Positions 15,701 through 23,370 of a DNA stretch of 27,856 nucleotides are shown here, one piece after another. The notes beneath the pieces are model-generated. The model saw only the letters and a list, made by a program, of their open reading frames with translations. It was not told the origin of the DNA and ran no database searches. Source of the DNA: a virus; the IMG/VR virus record IMGVR_UViG_3300046007_011228, positions 1 to 27,856 of that record. The stretch is one strand, 5' to 3'. How positions within the stretch are numbered: the stretch's first letter is position 1; every line of letters starts with the position of its first letter. The translations under genes were made by a program, and so were the position numbers.

Positions 15701-18700
15701 TCCAGAAACTTTTGGGTCTTCTTCAGATAACCACCACAATAAACCACCAACATAGGCTACCCATAATTTAGGTGTATGTATAAAACCAGCGTTTATGTCA
15801 AATAAATGTCGTATTTCAGGTACTTGAAAAGGATTGTTTTTATTATTTTTTACTGTACCACTTGGGTTATTGACAACGTTACCAGTTTCATATATTTTAA
15901 ACGGTAATGTGTTTAAAAACAATAAACCTCTAACATATTTTTCTGCAATCGATGATTGTCTATTATCATAAAAATTAATAACATTATTTTTCTGAAAATA
16001 ATAAAATTTACTACCAAAAAGAGAAATTGTTTTTCTTCTACCATCGCTAATATCTAAATATTGACTTATAAAAGGATAACTTACATCACTACTATCCATA
16101 TTTCTAGATAAACTCCAATTAGAACCATAATCTTTATGTAAAGGTTTAGCGTAGCTACCTTTGTATTTACCTGTTTCTAATATACTTTGTATATCTATGT
16201 TTCTTTCTTCATATGTATTAGATAAATTTATATTACCCGTTTTATTAAAATCATAATCACTTTTTAAATTTTTAGACGCTTTTCTAGATAACCCTAAACC
16301 ATTTAGGATACTATTTTGTTCATAAAAAATAAACATTGATTTTGGTTGGCTCGTTTTGAACTCTTCACCAAAATTAATATTACTATAATCTGAAATTCCA
16401 TAATTACCTCCAAAAACATTAAAACCTGCACTAGCAATTGAATCTTCTTTTAAAGCTTTTAAATCTAAAACCATTTCTGTTTTTAAATTTGTATCATATA
16501 AGCTTTCAGTTGTAGTTGGGATAATATCTGATGGTTGTTTTATTTCTATATAAATACCACCATCATTAGATTTGGCGTTATCAACAGAATCAGAACCTAA
16601 AGCGTTTAAACCACCACCATAGTTTGTTAAAAATATTTTACCAGAACTAGCATATTCTCTTAATTTATCTTGTTCAATATAAGTCCTAGCAAATGGTTCA
16701 CTTTGATAAGCAGTTTCTAAATCTTCACCTTCAATATCAAAACCAATAGGTAATAATTTAAAATCATTTAATAAACCACCATCTTCTTTGTTAACATAGT
16801 TGTAATAATAATCACCTCGCGTTGTCTCACCAATCACATATCTATCACTACCAGAAATCTTACCAATTGTTTTTTTTATGTTATCTTGTTCTATTTTATT
16901 AAATAATGATTTTACTGTAGGATTTAATAACGCATCATATAACATTCTAGCTTCTAATTTAGCCATTGTTTGTATTTCACCATCTTCACCAGCAGTTAAA
17001 TAATCTTGGTCATTGGAATAACCTAAAAATGTCATAGCTCTAACCAAAACAGTTCTTAAAGCTTGTTGTGTGTTTATTATATCTTTTTTAGCATAAGGAT
17101 TACCGCTAACACCAAAAACCTTAGTATCTAAAGGATTTGTTGGTATAAATAATGTTTCATCACCAGCATTTAATAAATCTGATTCTTTTTGTTGTTTGTT
17201 AGCTGTTAGGAACGCTTTTAATAAATCGTCAATAAAAACTAATTCGTCTATGTCTGATATATTATTTTTTAGTTCAGGACATGAACCTAAATACGTATCA
17301 ACATAAGCATTTGTTTTACTATCTTTTTCTCTGTAATCTGGCCATGGCCAATAATTAATTTTTTCGGTATAATCACTTTTATTTAAATCTTGACCAAAAG
17401 CTGTTTGTAATAATTCTTTTCTTATGACATTGTTTTCAGCTTTATTTGAAACAGTCCATATAGTTTCCATGAAAACTTCAATTAAATTAGTGAATATTTC
17501 AACCATATTTCTAACAGTTGGTTCAAAACCTAAAGTAACAGCAACCTTGTCTTTTATCTGAATAGCTAACGCTCTATTAGCGTCTTTTAAACTAGTTTCA
17601 GATAAAGATTTTTGAATTTCAAGTATTTTATATCTAGACCTTAAATCAAACGCTCTAAATGTTACGTTTGATGCTAAATTAAAATTGTTTTTTATATAAT
17701 TTTTTAAATCCTTTTTAAAAGATTCTATTTCCGAGGCGTCTTTATAAATACCAATTTGTAAATCATAGTCTGGTTCTAATTTATCTAAAGTTAATTCAGT
17801 TATAATTGTTGGTGATGCAAATTCATTTTCATTTATTGATAAGCCATTAATTTTTAAATCGTTATATTTTTTTATTGTTTCTTTTATCTCGGCATTTATC
17901 GCATTATAATTTGCATTTTTTTCATTAGAAAAAGGTGTATTATCCATAACAACAAAACTATATTCAGTTGTTTCTGTTGTATTATCTTTTTTTGTTATAG
18001 AAAATTGGTCGTTTAAATTAGCTAAATTTAAATTTAAACTAGATAATAAATTGTTAGATTCTTGAAACGAAACTATATCTTTTGATTCAGATGAAGTTGC
18101 AGCAGCTTTTTGTATTTCTTCACTTATATCAGCTATTTTTTTTCTTAATTCAACTAAATTTAAAATAGGTTGTTTACCTTTGTCTGTTCTTTCTGTGTTG
18201 TAATTATTAAATATAGTCCCACCAATATTTGTTAAATGAATAACTTTTAAAACACCAACAAGCATGTCTGATAATAAGGCATATGTATACCCAATAAACT
18301 CACAACTAATTTCAAAATTACCAGTTTGTGAATTAAATTTAGAGTTAAACTTAGTCATATGTAAACAATACGTTACTGGTTGACCATAATAACCTTTTAC
18401 TTCCAACTCAAACATTGGATAAGGAAATTCAAAAAATGTTGTATATTTGTTTTGTGAATTATCTTGTGTTAACGATTCTTCGTTTTGAAAAATAGAAGAC
18501 CCTTTAACATCAACAAAATCAATTTTAATTACTGGTGTGTATGAAGTATTATAATCTATATCAATATTAGTTATACCAAATGTTTCTGGGTTAAACTCAT
18601 CTTTGTCAAATACTGTTGTTAATTGAGTGTACTTTGTTGTTAACACTTTTTTACCATTAATATCAGAACCTTCAATAAAATTTATAGTAGCACCTTTTTG

Positions 18701-18916
18701 TTCTTTAACAACGGTGTTTTCATCTTCACTAGTAGCAATAGTTGTTCTAGATTTTTTTGTTGTTGTTAATTTAACTGATATTGTTAAATCTTCAATTCTA
18801 ACTGGTATGTTTCTAGATGAGTTTGTTTCACCATAAAACGCGTTAGGGTCTATAATTTTTGTTCTATCTCCAGTGCCAGTACCAAAACGGCACCCTATTT
18901 TAGGTTGATTATCCAT
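12740..18916 (-). CDS. Giant baseplate hub protein with C-terminal DUF2272-like and phage-lysozyme-like domains
   Basis: 2058 residues, the longest gene here. The N-terminal part (FFEFPYPMFELEVKGYYG, then EISCEFIGYTYALLSDMLVG, about 160-230) has the beta-rich look of tail-tube/hub proteins. Around 1582-1629, MIQPMMYFQLNNIPMFHGAY and IIRTRHNIKPNHMTTWFTGS fit the close of a gp27/gpD-type hub domain. A DUF2272-like segment follows (PWSAAFTSFIMLAGDSNF, about 1740, with HHTYV and HCDVVY). The C-terminus is a phage tail lysozyme-like domain: AIAGIMGNMYQESRFNP with putative catalytic Glu1925, then YGLVQWYGDRQG. It probably joins hub and cell-wall-cutting roles that T4 splits between gp27 and gp5. 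Its ATG overlaps the LysM gene by 8 nt. No gp5-like triple-helix spike repeat was seen. Confidence 0.85.
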   Translation of the reverse strand: MDNQPKIGCRFGTGTGDRTKIIDPNAFYGETNSSRNIPVRIEDLTISVKLTTTKKSRTTIATSEDENTVVKEQKGATINFIEGSDINGKKVLTTKYTQLTTVFDKDEFNPETFGITNIDIDYNTSYTPVIKIDFVDVKGSSIFQNEESLTQDNSQNKYTTFFEFPYPMFELEVKGYYGQPVTYCLHMTKFNSKFNSQTGNFEISCEFIGYTYALLSDMLVGVLKVIHLTNIGGTIFNNYNTERTDKGKQPILNLVELRKKIADISEEIQKAAATSSESKDIVSFQESNNLLSSLNLNLANLNDQFSITKKDNTTETTEYSFVVMDNTPFSNEKNANYNAINAEIKETIKKYNDLKINGLSINENEFASPTIITELTLDKLEPDYDLQIGIYKDASEIESFKKDLKNYIKNNFNLASNVTFRAFDLRSRYKILEIQKSLSETSLKDANRALAIQIKDKVAVTLGFEPTVRNMVEIFTNLIEVFMETIWTVSNKAENNVIRKELLQTAFGQDLNKSDYTEKINYWPWPDYREKDSKTNAYVDTYLGSCPELKNNISDIDELVFIDDLLKAFLTANKQQKESDLLNAGDETLFIPTNPLDTKVFGVSGNPYAKKDIINTQQALRTVLVRAMTFLGYSNDQDYLTAGEDGEIQTMAKLEARMLYDALLNPTVKSLFNKIEQDNIKKTIGKISGSDRYVIGETTRGDYYYNYVNKEDGGLLNDFKLLPIGFDIEGEDLETAYQSEPFARTYIEQDKLREYASSGKIFLTNYGGGLNALGSDSVDNAKSNDGGIYIEIKQPSDIIPTTTESLYDTNLKTEMVLDLKALKEDSIASAGFNVFGGNYGISDYSNINFGEEFKTSQPKSMFIFYEQNSILNGLGLSRKASKNLKSDYDFNKTGNINLSNTYEERNIDIQSILETGKYKGSYAKPLHKDYGSNWSLSRNMDSSDVSYPFISQYLDISDGRRKTISLFGSKFYYFQKNNVINFYDNRQSSIAEKYVRGLLFLNTLPFKIYETGNVVNNPSGTVKNNKNNPFQVPEIRHLFDINAGFIHTPKLWVAYVGGLLWWLSEEDPKVSGTKIIGGGRGKTDPIIWRKDCGNDSGNWACKPTKNQYLPKMLMLDPEDIESDSILLNLPRQVQDKFKEVFFEFINGEGETSFTNIASKLEIYDGTGLGFCNLVNRFSQPDLPNTFIKKTNVSSNYVKGSDITDNFKNYDNYNVILPVYSDIGGAEYLSSIYLELKDDSDIVGKLKDIFKEELIIVNTGYKIWNPKKYAQYRQGVTIKKDVYGEYFKTFTEEIKALTEGTTIQGEEEKQLNEVFGMSNKNDIKLMLYKHCKNIYDKWVGGVQDINNVIFQCGDNSRTDSNRKQTDTALSDKYGSGKPRLIDSFRFVTRSFRDIGDELFIDPRPVEEQISDFPNTSSYSVISGLLNDNKFEFHSLPTFINYRDDEMLQSVFTPQEYGNSITSCGPTFVCVYTGQHSKSLDIKSGRYPNDGFDMRCNSTTIPDDFKNALQPYEDPVAVFEVNYSQQNQNIFKDITLDQSEFSETEESLKIVQDISMNGFENKPTYAGQNMYNIYGVRSYSAEIEMLGNPMIQPMMYFQLNNIPMFHGAYMIIRTRHNIKPNHMTTWFTGSRIRAIETPLFDVADAYMSLIETLDLSEVKGGSTTVRGNGNYINTYFSTLLNNKPKDTLIIGVELKNSKNLTKVAEEEFTIWKNGQLDEKDALTIIKKYTDKTPGITPSDASNNLQPWSAAFTSFIMLAGDSNFMKSTGHHTYVTDAMKGVNGYEVFPLNSGLKIKPEVGCLLCQTREGSYTASHCDVVYKIQNNKIFLIGGNVSDSVKVSEITLSDGYITNETNVKDYKLLVLKTNNKYYNNKDLAKEANLNKDGVSKNIIDSGKQIQPNLIYDQLKKQLGYPDEAIAGIMGNMYQESRFNPTAKNKTGGDYGLVQWYGDRQGPLFDFLNKNNLDATSYIDQIKFITNELNGNFKYTGKNLKTNKNVENSTKIFYVTYEGGSLGMINFSENSVDKRFKQLNVVDNSFSNRTSFANQFYTMIKNKKFNFPS

Positions 18917-19226
18917 ATAATTGTTTATAATTTAAAACTTGAGTTGAGTAACGACTTATCGCTTCGTTAAAAGGAAATGGTACTCTAATAACAGCACCAT
19001 CTGGTATGTTAAATTCTAAACCACCAAATTCTGGGTTAGCTTGCATTATTAACCAACCACTGTACGGGTTATTATAATAAACATTACTTATTTTGTCAAG
19101 TCTACTTTCCCCTTTTTTATAAACAACCGATTTGTCTGAACTTGAAAAAGGTATTGTAATACCTGGGATTGGTTCAACCCCAGAGTTATTTCTAAATGAT
19201 TTATATCTATCGTAGTATTCTGCCAT
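18909..19226 (-). CDS. LysM-like tail protein (gp53 / tail protein X type)
   Basis: 105 residues. The segment KKGESRLDKISNVYYNNPYS and then GWLIMQANPEFGG...IPDGAVIRVP (about 37-86) follows the LysM pattern (G-x-x-L-x-x-I-s-x-x-Y-Y, W-x-I-x-x-x-N-P, I-P-x-G-x-x-I-x-I-P). In contractile tails this fold occurs in gp53 of T4 (196 residues, wedge) and in gpX of P2, which bridges hub and baseplate; the small size here is closer to gpX. It lies 11 nt after the tube-cap gene and overlaps the hub gene by 8 nt (ATGGATAA), so its product is probably made in step with the hub. A structural linker role is more likely than free peptidoglycan binding. Confidence 0.75.
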   Translation of the reverse strand: MAEYYDRYKSFRNNSGVEPIPGITIPFSSSDKSVVYKKGESRLDKISNVYYNNPYSGWLIMQANPEFGGLEFNIPDGAVIRVPFPFNEAISRYSTQVLNYKQLYG

Positions 19227-19237
19227 AATTTATTTTT

Positions 19238-22200
19238 TTATATTCCATTGTTGTTATTAAAGTTACATTGTGATGACCCACCAGTTTCCCATTCAAGTTT
19301 TAACATGGTTCCAGATTTAGTAAACAAATCTTTTACGTTGTTTGAAATTGTTTCATCATCAAAAACTAAAATAACGTTAAATGTTTGGTCATTTTTTATA
19401 TTTGGTGATATTGATATTTCAGCACCACTATTAGTACTTACTAAAACACCATTATTTAAACCATTAGAAACAACTGAAACAAAACCAATATTAGTTTTAG
19501 CCATACCATTTATTAAATAAACTTGTCCTTTATATGTTTTAGGATTTTCATCTTTAAGGTTAAAAGGTCTATCAAATTCTTTATTATATGTTAACAATAA
19601 CGTTAAAATATCGTCTGTTGTTGTATATTTTAAATAATTTACAAGTTTTATACTATTTACAATTTCATTATCATCAACATTTGAAGTTGTAGGTGTTTCA
19701 GTTTCATTATTTTGAGGACCACTATTAACAAAAGCTTCATCTTTTATTTGGTCTAATGGTTGGTCAGTAACACCTAAATCAGTTTTTGTTAGTTTATTAG
19801 TTATATCAGTATATTCTTTGTATGATACACCATCATTGATATAATAACCACTTTCACTTTCTGGTGCTATCATTGACATAGGTAAATCATTACCATCTTT
19901 ATCTTTAACATTCCATGTTGGTCTTTCTTTAGAAATATAATCAGCTCTTGGGTCATATACATGTGTATTAGCAAAATAGTTAAACGATAACGCATTTTGT
20001 AATTTATTTAATGGACCCATAAGAGTTGAACCTCCTAAAAAGTTAAACGTTATATCAACATTAGCAATCATAGGTTGAACACCAACACCTTCTGGGTTAA
20101 GGTCCCATACCAATGGTTCATAACTAATATTAATATTATCAATAACAATTTTTGTATTATAAAAATCACCAATTCTAAGAATACAAACTGGTGGTCTACC
20201 AAACGCTAAATTATTCGCACCTTGTTTTTCTAATGTCGGTCCTTGTCTAGTACATTGTAATAAAAATGTAAGTCTAGAATTAAGACCTTCTGGTGTGGTT
20301 GAATGGAACGCTGGGTGAAAGTATCTAATTTTTTCTCTAATACTATCAAAAACAAAAGGGTCGTTTTCAGTTAAACGTTCAAAATAATCACACTCAGTGT
20401 AAAATTTATTTTTTAACTCACCTGTTAGTCTAGTGTTACTATAAGTTATTTTAGGTGGTAAAGGTGCTAAAGATTTTTCAATTTCAGCTTTTAAATTCTC
20501 ATCAAAAACAATTGAAATTTCAACTTTTCTACCTAATTTACAACCTTTAGTATCTGTTGGTGGGTTTGGGTTTGATTTTGTTTGAACAACACAACCTGGG
20601 GTGTCTGCCTCAGTAAGTGGTTTTGCACCTATTTTTTTAAACCTTTGTTCTAATTGTGTTGAGTTAAGACCTAGTTGAGAACCCCATGTACTTTTAAGTG
20701 TTTCTAATATACCGTCAGCTCTAAGGTCAGCTAATCTCTCATTAGATTTTTGAAAACCTTGTGGACTAGCATATCCAGTAACATTAACAACAGCCCATGG
20801 ACAAGATTTTAAAAACTCAATCATAGCTGCGTGCCAATTAGGGTCGTTATAACCATTGTATTTAAAGTCATTAACAACTGATGTTTCACATTCGCTGTCT
20901 CTACCAGCGTTTAACCCAAAGTTTTTATTATCTAACCACGACCTAGTTATACCATTATATAATTTTTGTGTAATATCAGCTTTATAATAACCTACACCTT
21001 GTCCTTCACCTTGTGGGTTTGTAACATAATTAATAGGTGTTGTAGTTCCAGATAAATAACCATCTTCATAATCTGAATTATATTTCCTAACGTCATTAAG
21101 AAAATAAACGTTACATGGTTTAGGTGCGTCTGGATTTTTAGGACTTTCTCTTTTTTGAGGAGTTTCTATTTTATTTGATTCAATTTCATTAACGGTTTGT
21201 GTTGACATTAATTTATCTGCCCATCTTCTATCAACATCGACACAACCAGCAAAAAATGATGCTATATAATTATCATCAGGTCCACCATTATTGTTTTTTC
21301 TATCATTAAAAGCATTATAATAACTTGGGTGGTCAACAACTACTTTAAATGATAAGTTCCCACTTCTTTTTGTGTTATTATATGTATATATAGGTTCACC
21401 CCTACCTATGAAATTAGTTTCTTCCCAATTGACTGTGTTATTTTCACTAAATTGAATATCATATGGAGGGAACCACATAATTCTACCTCTTTCACCTGAT
21501 ATTAAATCACCTGGACCTTGTTCACATTCTGGTAAATTTTGAACTTCATCCTTCCATGCAAGATTTTCAATTGATAACATAAATTTTTTAGGGTCTTCAA
21601 TTTCATTTGCATATGGTGCTATTTTAACAAAAGGACCATCTAACACACTGTTTTGTGTTTGAAATCTATACGCAACATTTGGGTCTGTATATAACGCCTT
21701 GTTTCTAATCAATTTACTTATGCTATCATATCTATCTAACGTTGTCCAACTTCTACAATATGTTTCATCAGCTGTGGCATTTTTTTTACCTATATAAACA
21801 CCTCTGTCATCATACATTTCTGCTTTTAAAACAGCACTACCTTTAGAAAAACCATTACCATTAGCTGTTTGTATTTGAGTTGAAGAGTTTTCCATATCAC
21901 CCTTAACACTAACAATAGTTTGCATACCTTTACTATTGAATAATTTTTGCGTTTTAACCAACAATGATTTTTTATCACCAGTTATTTGTGCGTATTCATA
22001 CCCACTAGAATTTTTAGAATTTAATGAATCAGGTTGTTCACCACCCCAAGAAAAATGAATATCACTTATTTTTCTATCGTTATAACTAACACCACCAACA
22101 TAACCAACAAAACCGTTTAATGATTCTTCAGGTGATTTAAAACCAGAATCACTAGTCATTTGTTCTCTAAGATAACTAAGACTAGGCATATAATCACCTA

Positions 22201-23110
22201 TATTACCTAATAATTTACTTACACCACCATTAACAGTTCCTTGACCATTGGTTAGATAATAAGCATATATCTTAGGGTCACTCATCGGTTCTCCTTTTTT
22301 ATCATTGAATGCTGGTGAATAACCACTTCTAAAAGGATTTATTTCTACACTTCCGTTAACTTCATTAGCACTTAAATTATTCAACATTGAAGCGATGAGT
22401 GATTTTACTTGACCCTTACCAGTGTTTTCAATCATAGCGTTAGCTCTTACTATATTTGCCGCATCGCCATTTTCTGTTTGGAATATAGAGCCACTTTCAT
22501 CTAGATAACTTCTTGGTATTTGAAAACCTAATACTCTAGTGATACCATTTAATATTTGACCACCAGGTGATTTTGGTACTGTGATTTTATAACTAGGTCT
22601 AAATTCTGGTGACGAACCATCTTTGATAAGAGAATAAATATTTTCTTGTATATTTAATGTACCTAATATTTCTTGTTGAACATTGAATGCTGCATTATTA
22701 GCTAAAGCTAACGCTAATTGTTTTGCACCAATAGTACCTATCTTAGTATCACTTAAAATACCTGTAGAACCTAACACACGACCTAATAGAGACCCTCTAA
22801 CGTCAAAATTAGGTTCAATTGAACCTCCACCACCCAAACCAACACCTTGACCGTTTAAAATGCTTCCTAGTATGTCTAAACTTGATGTATTACCTTCAAG
22901 TCTTTGTTGAGGATAAAAATTAAGGAAATTAGTTTCAGTATCTAGTACTGGTTCACCAATACGTGGACTACCATTTAAACTAGTTGATAATGTTGGATAT
23001 GTTGGTAATAAATTTTTTTGTAATAGAAAATCTCTAATATCAATTGAAACACTATTGATTGTATTTCTAGAAGTTGGTGTTGGCGAAGCCGTGTCATAAA
23101 ATAATGGCAT
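19238..23110 (-). CDS. Tail-tube-fold baseplate protein (gp48/gp54 region) with an OmpA-like domain
   Basis: 1290 residues. The first 500 are Ser/Asn/Gly-rich and probably extended. From about 540, IMWFPPYDIQFSENNTVNW, then RGEPIYTYNNTKRSGNLSF and VVVDHPSYY, looks like a tail-tube domain; its second half returns at about 965-1040 (PPVCILRIGDFYNTKIVIDN, ISYEPLVWDLNPEGVGVQP, FNFLGGSTLMGP). Between them, about 745-865, is an OmpA-like segment: VVNVTGYASPQGFQKSNERL, LADLRADGILETLK (Arg797), and RKVEISIVFD. Downstream of the tape measure, this is the place of the T4 tube-initiating proteins gp48/gp54. A candidate late promoter lies 16 nt upstream. The tube-cap role is inferred; the OmpA-like pattern is fairly clear but has Ser where the canonical Asp stands. 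Confidence 0.8.
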   Translation of the reverse strand: MPLFYDTASPTPTSRNTINSVSIDIRDFLLQKNLLPTYPTLSTSLNGSPRIGEPVLDTETNFLNFYPQQRLEGNTSSLDILGSILNGQGVGLGGGGSIEPNFDVRGSLLGRVLGSTGILSDTKIGTIGAKQLALALANNAAFNVQQEILGTLNIQENIYSLIKDGSSPEFRPSYKITVPKSPGGQILNGITRVLGFQIPRSYLDESGSIFQTENGDAANIVRANAMIENTGKGQVKSLIASMLNNLSANEVNGSVEINPFRSGYSPAFNDKKGEPMSDPKIYAYYLTNGQGTVNGGVSKLLGNIGDYMPSLSYLREQMTSDSGFKSPEESLNGFVGYVGGVSYNDRKISDIHFSWGGEQPDSLNSKNSSGYEYAQITGDKKSLLVKTQKLFNSKGMQTIVSVKGDMENSSTQIQTANGNGFSKGSAVLKAEMYDDRGVYIGKKNATADETYCRSWTTLDRYDSISKLIRNKALYTDPNVAYRFQTQNSVLDGPFVKIAPYANEIEDPKKFMLSIENLAWKDEVQNLPECEQGPGDLISGERGRIMWFPPYDIQFSENNTVNWEETNFIGRGEPIYTYNNTKRSGNLSFKVVVDHPSYYNAFNDRKNNNGGPDDNYIASFFAGCVDVDRRWADKLMSTQTVNEIESNKIETPQKRESPKNPDAPKPCNVYFLNDVRKYNSDYEDGYLSGTTTPINYVTNPQGEGQGVGYYKADITQKLYNGITRSWLDNKNFGLNAGRDSECETSVVNDFKYNGYNDPNWHAAMIEFLKSCPWAVVNVTGYASPQGFQKSNERLADLRADGILETLKSTWGSQLGLNSTQLEQRFKKIGAKPLTEADTPGCVVQTKSNPNPPTDTKGCKLGRKVEISIVFDENLKAEIEKSLAPLPPKITYSNTRLTGELKNKFYTECDYFERLTENDPFVFDSIREKIRYFHPAFHSTTPEGLNSRLTFLLQCTRQGPTLEKQGANNLAFGRPPVCILRIGDFYNTKIVIDNINISYEPLVWDLNPEGVGVQPMIANVDITFNFLGGSTLMGPLNKLQNALSFNYFANTHVYDPRADYISKERPTWNVKDKDGNDLPMSMIAPESESGYYINDGVSYKEYTDITNKLTKTDLGVTDQPLDQIKDEAFVNSGPQNNETETPTTSNVDDNEIVNSIKLVNYLKYTTTDDILTLLLTYNKEFDRPFNLKDENPKTYKGQVYLINGMAKTNIGFVSVVSNGLNNGVLVSTNSGAEISISPNIKNDQTFNVILVFDDETISNNVKDLFTKSGTMLKLEWETGGSSQCNFNNNNGI

Positions 23111-23126
23111 AATATTTCTTTTATAT

Positions 23127-23134
23127 ATAAATAT
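23127..23134 (-). promoter_or_regulatory. Candidate late promoter motif before the tube-cap gene
   Basis: The minus strand reads ATATTTATATATAAAAG, 16 nt before the ATG at 23110. Because a terminator sits just upstream, this is the likeliest promoter for the 1290-105-2058 residue operon. Confidence 0.5.
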
Positions 23135-23183
23135 TAAACTACCAAAAAAATTATAAAAATAAATGTTTAAAACATATTAAAAC

Positions 23184-23207
23184 AAAAAAAGGCACAATAT
23201 GTGCCAA
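23184..23207 (-). terminator. Rho-independent terminator in the 23.2 kb gap
   Basis: GGCACA-TAT-TGTGCC hairpin (23205-23191 read on minus) followed by T7. It lies 160 nt after the tape-measure stop and about 85-100 nt after the promoter at 23289-23319. Confidence 0.85.
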
Positions 23208-23226
23208 TTTTTATTAAAAAGTTATT

Positions 23227-23267
23227 ATTATATATTTTATTATTATAATTATATATTTTATTATTAT
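23227..23267 (-). repeat. Two 20-bp direct repeats in the A/T stretch
   Basis: The plus-strand 20-mer ATTATATATTTTATTATTAT occurs at 23227-23246 and again at 23248-23267, one base apart (offset 21, two helical turns). The composition is A/T only, so it may be slippage rather than a selected site. Confidence 0.7.
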
Positions 23268-23288
23268 TTATTTTAAATTTTATATATA

Positions 23289-23319
23289 CAAAAATACGGT
23301 TTTTTTTTGACAAAATCAA
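23289..23319 (-). promoter_or_regulatory. Bacteroidota-type promoter in the 23.2 kb gap
   Basis: TTG (23319-23317), exactly 20 nt, then TATTTTTG (23296-23289) on the minus strand, matching TTTG-N20-TAnnTTTG. It lacks the AGTATATTTG block of the other three. It would give an RNA of roughly 100 nt ending at the terminator 23184-23207. Confidence 0.55.
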
Positions 23320-23370
23320 GTATAATAAACTATTTTTTTATATTATTTTATAACTACTTGATAATCAATA

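Larger units (their letters stand above)
23111..23370. other. AT-rich gap between tape measure and tube-cap genes
   Basis: About 260 bases with no gene. It holds, in transcription order, a host-like promoter (23319-23289), a low-complexity A/T stretch with a 20-bp tandem repeat, a rho-independent terminator (23184-23205) and a late-type motif next to the start of the following gene. Confidence 0.85.

Noticed and set aside
23111-23370. Replication origin in the A/T-rich gap
   Set aside because: A/T richness and a short tandem repeat are not enough; no iterons, initiator gene or dyad array is visible, and the promoter-terminator reading explains more.
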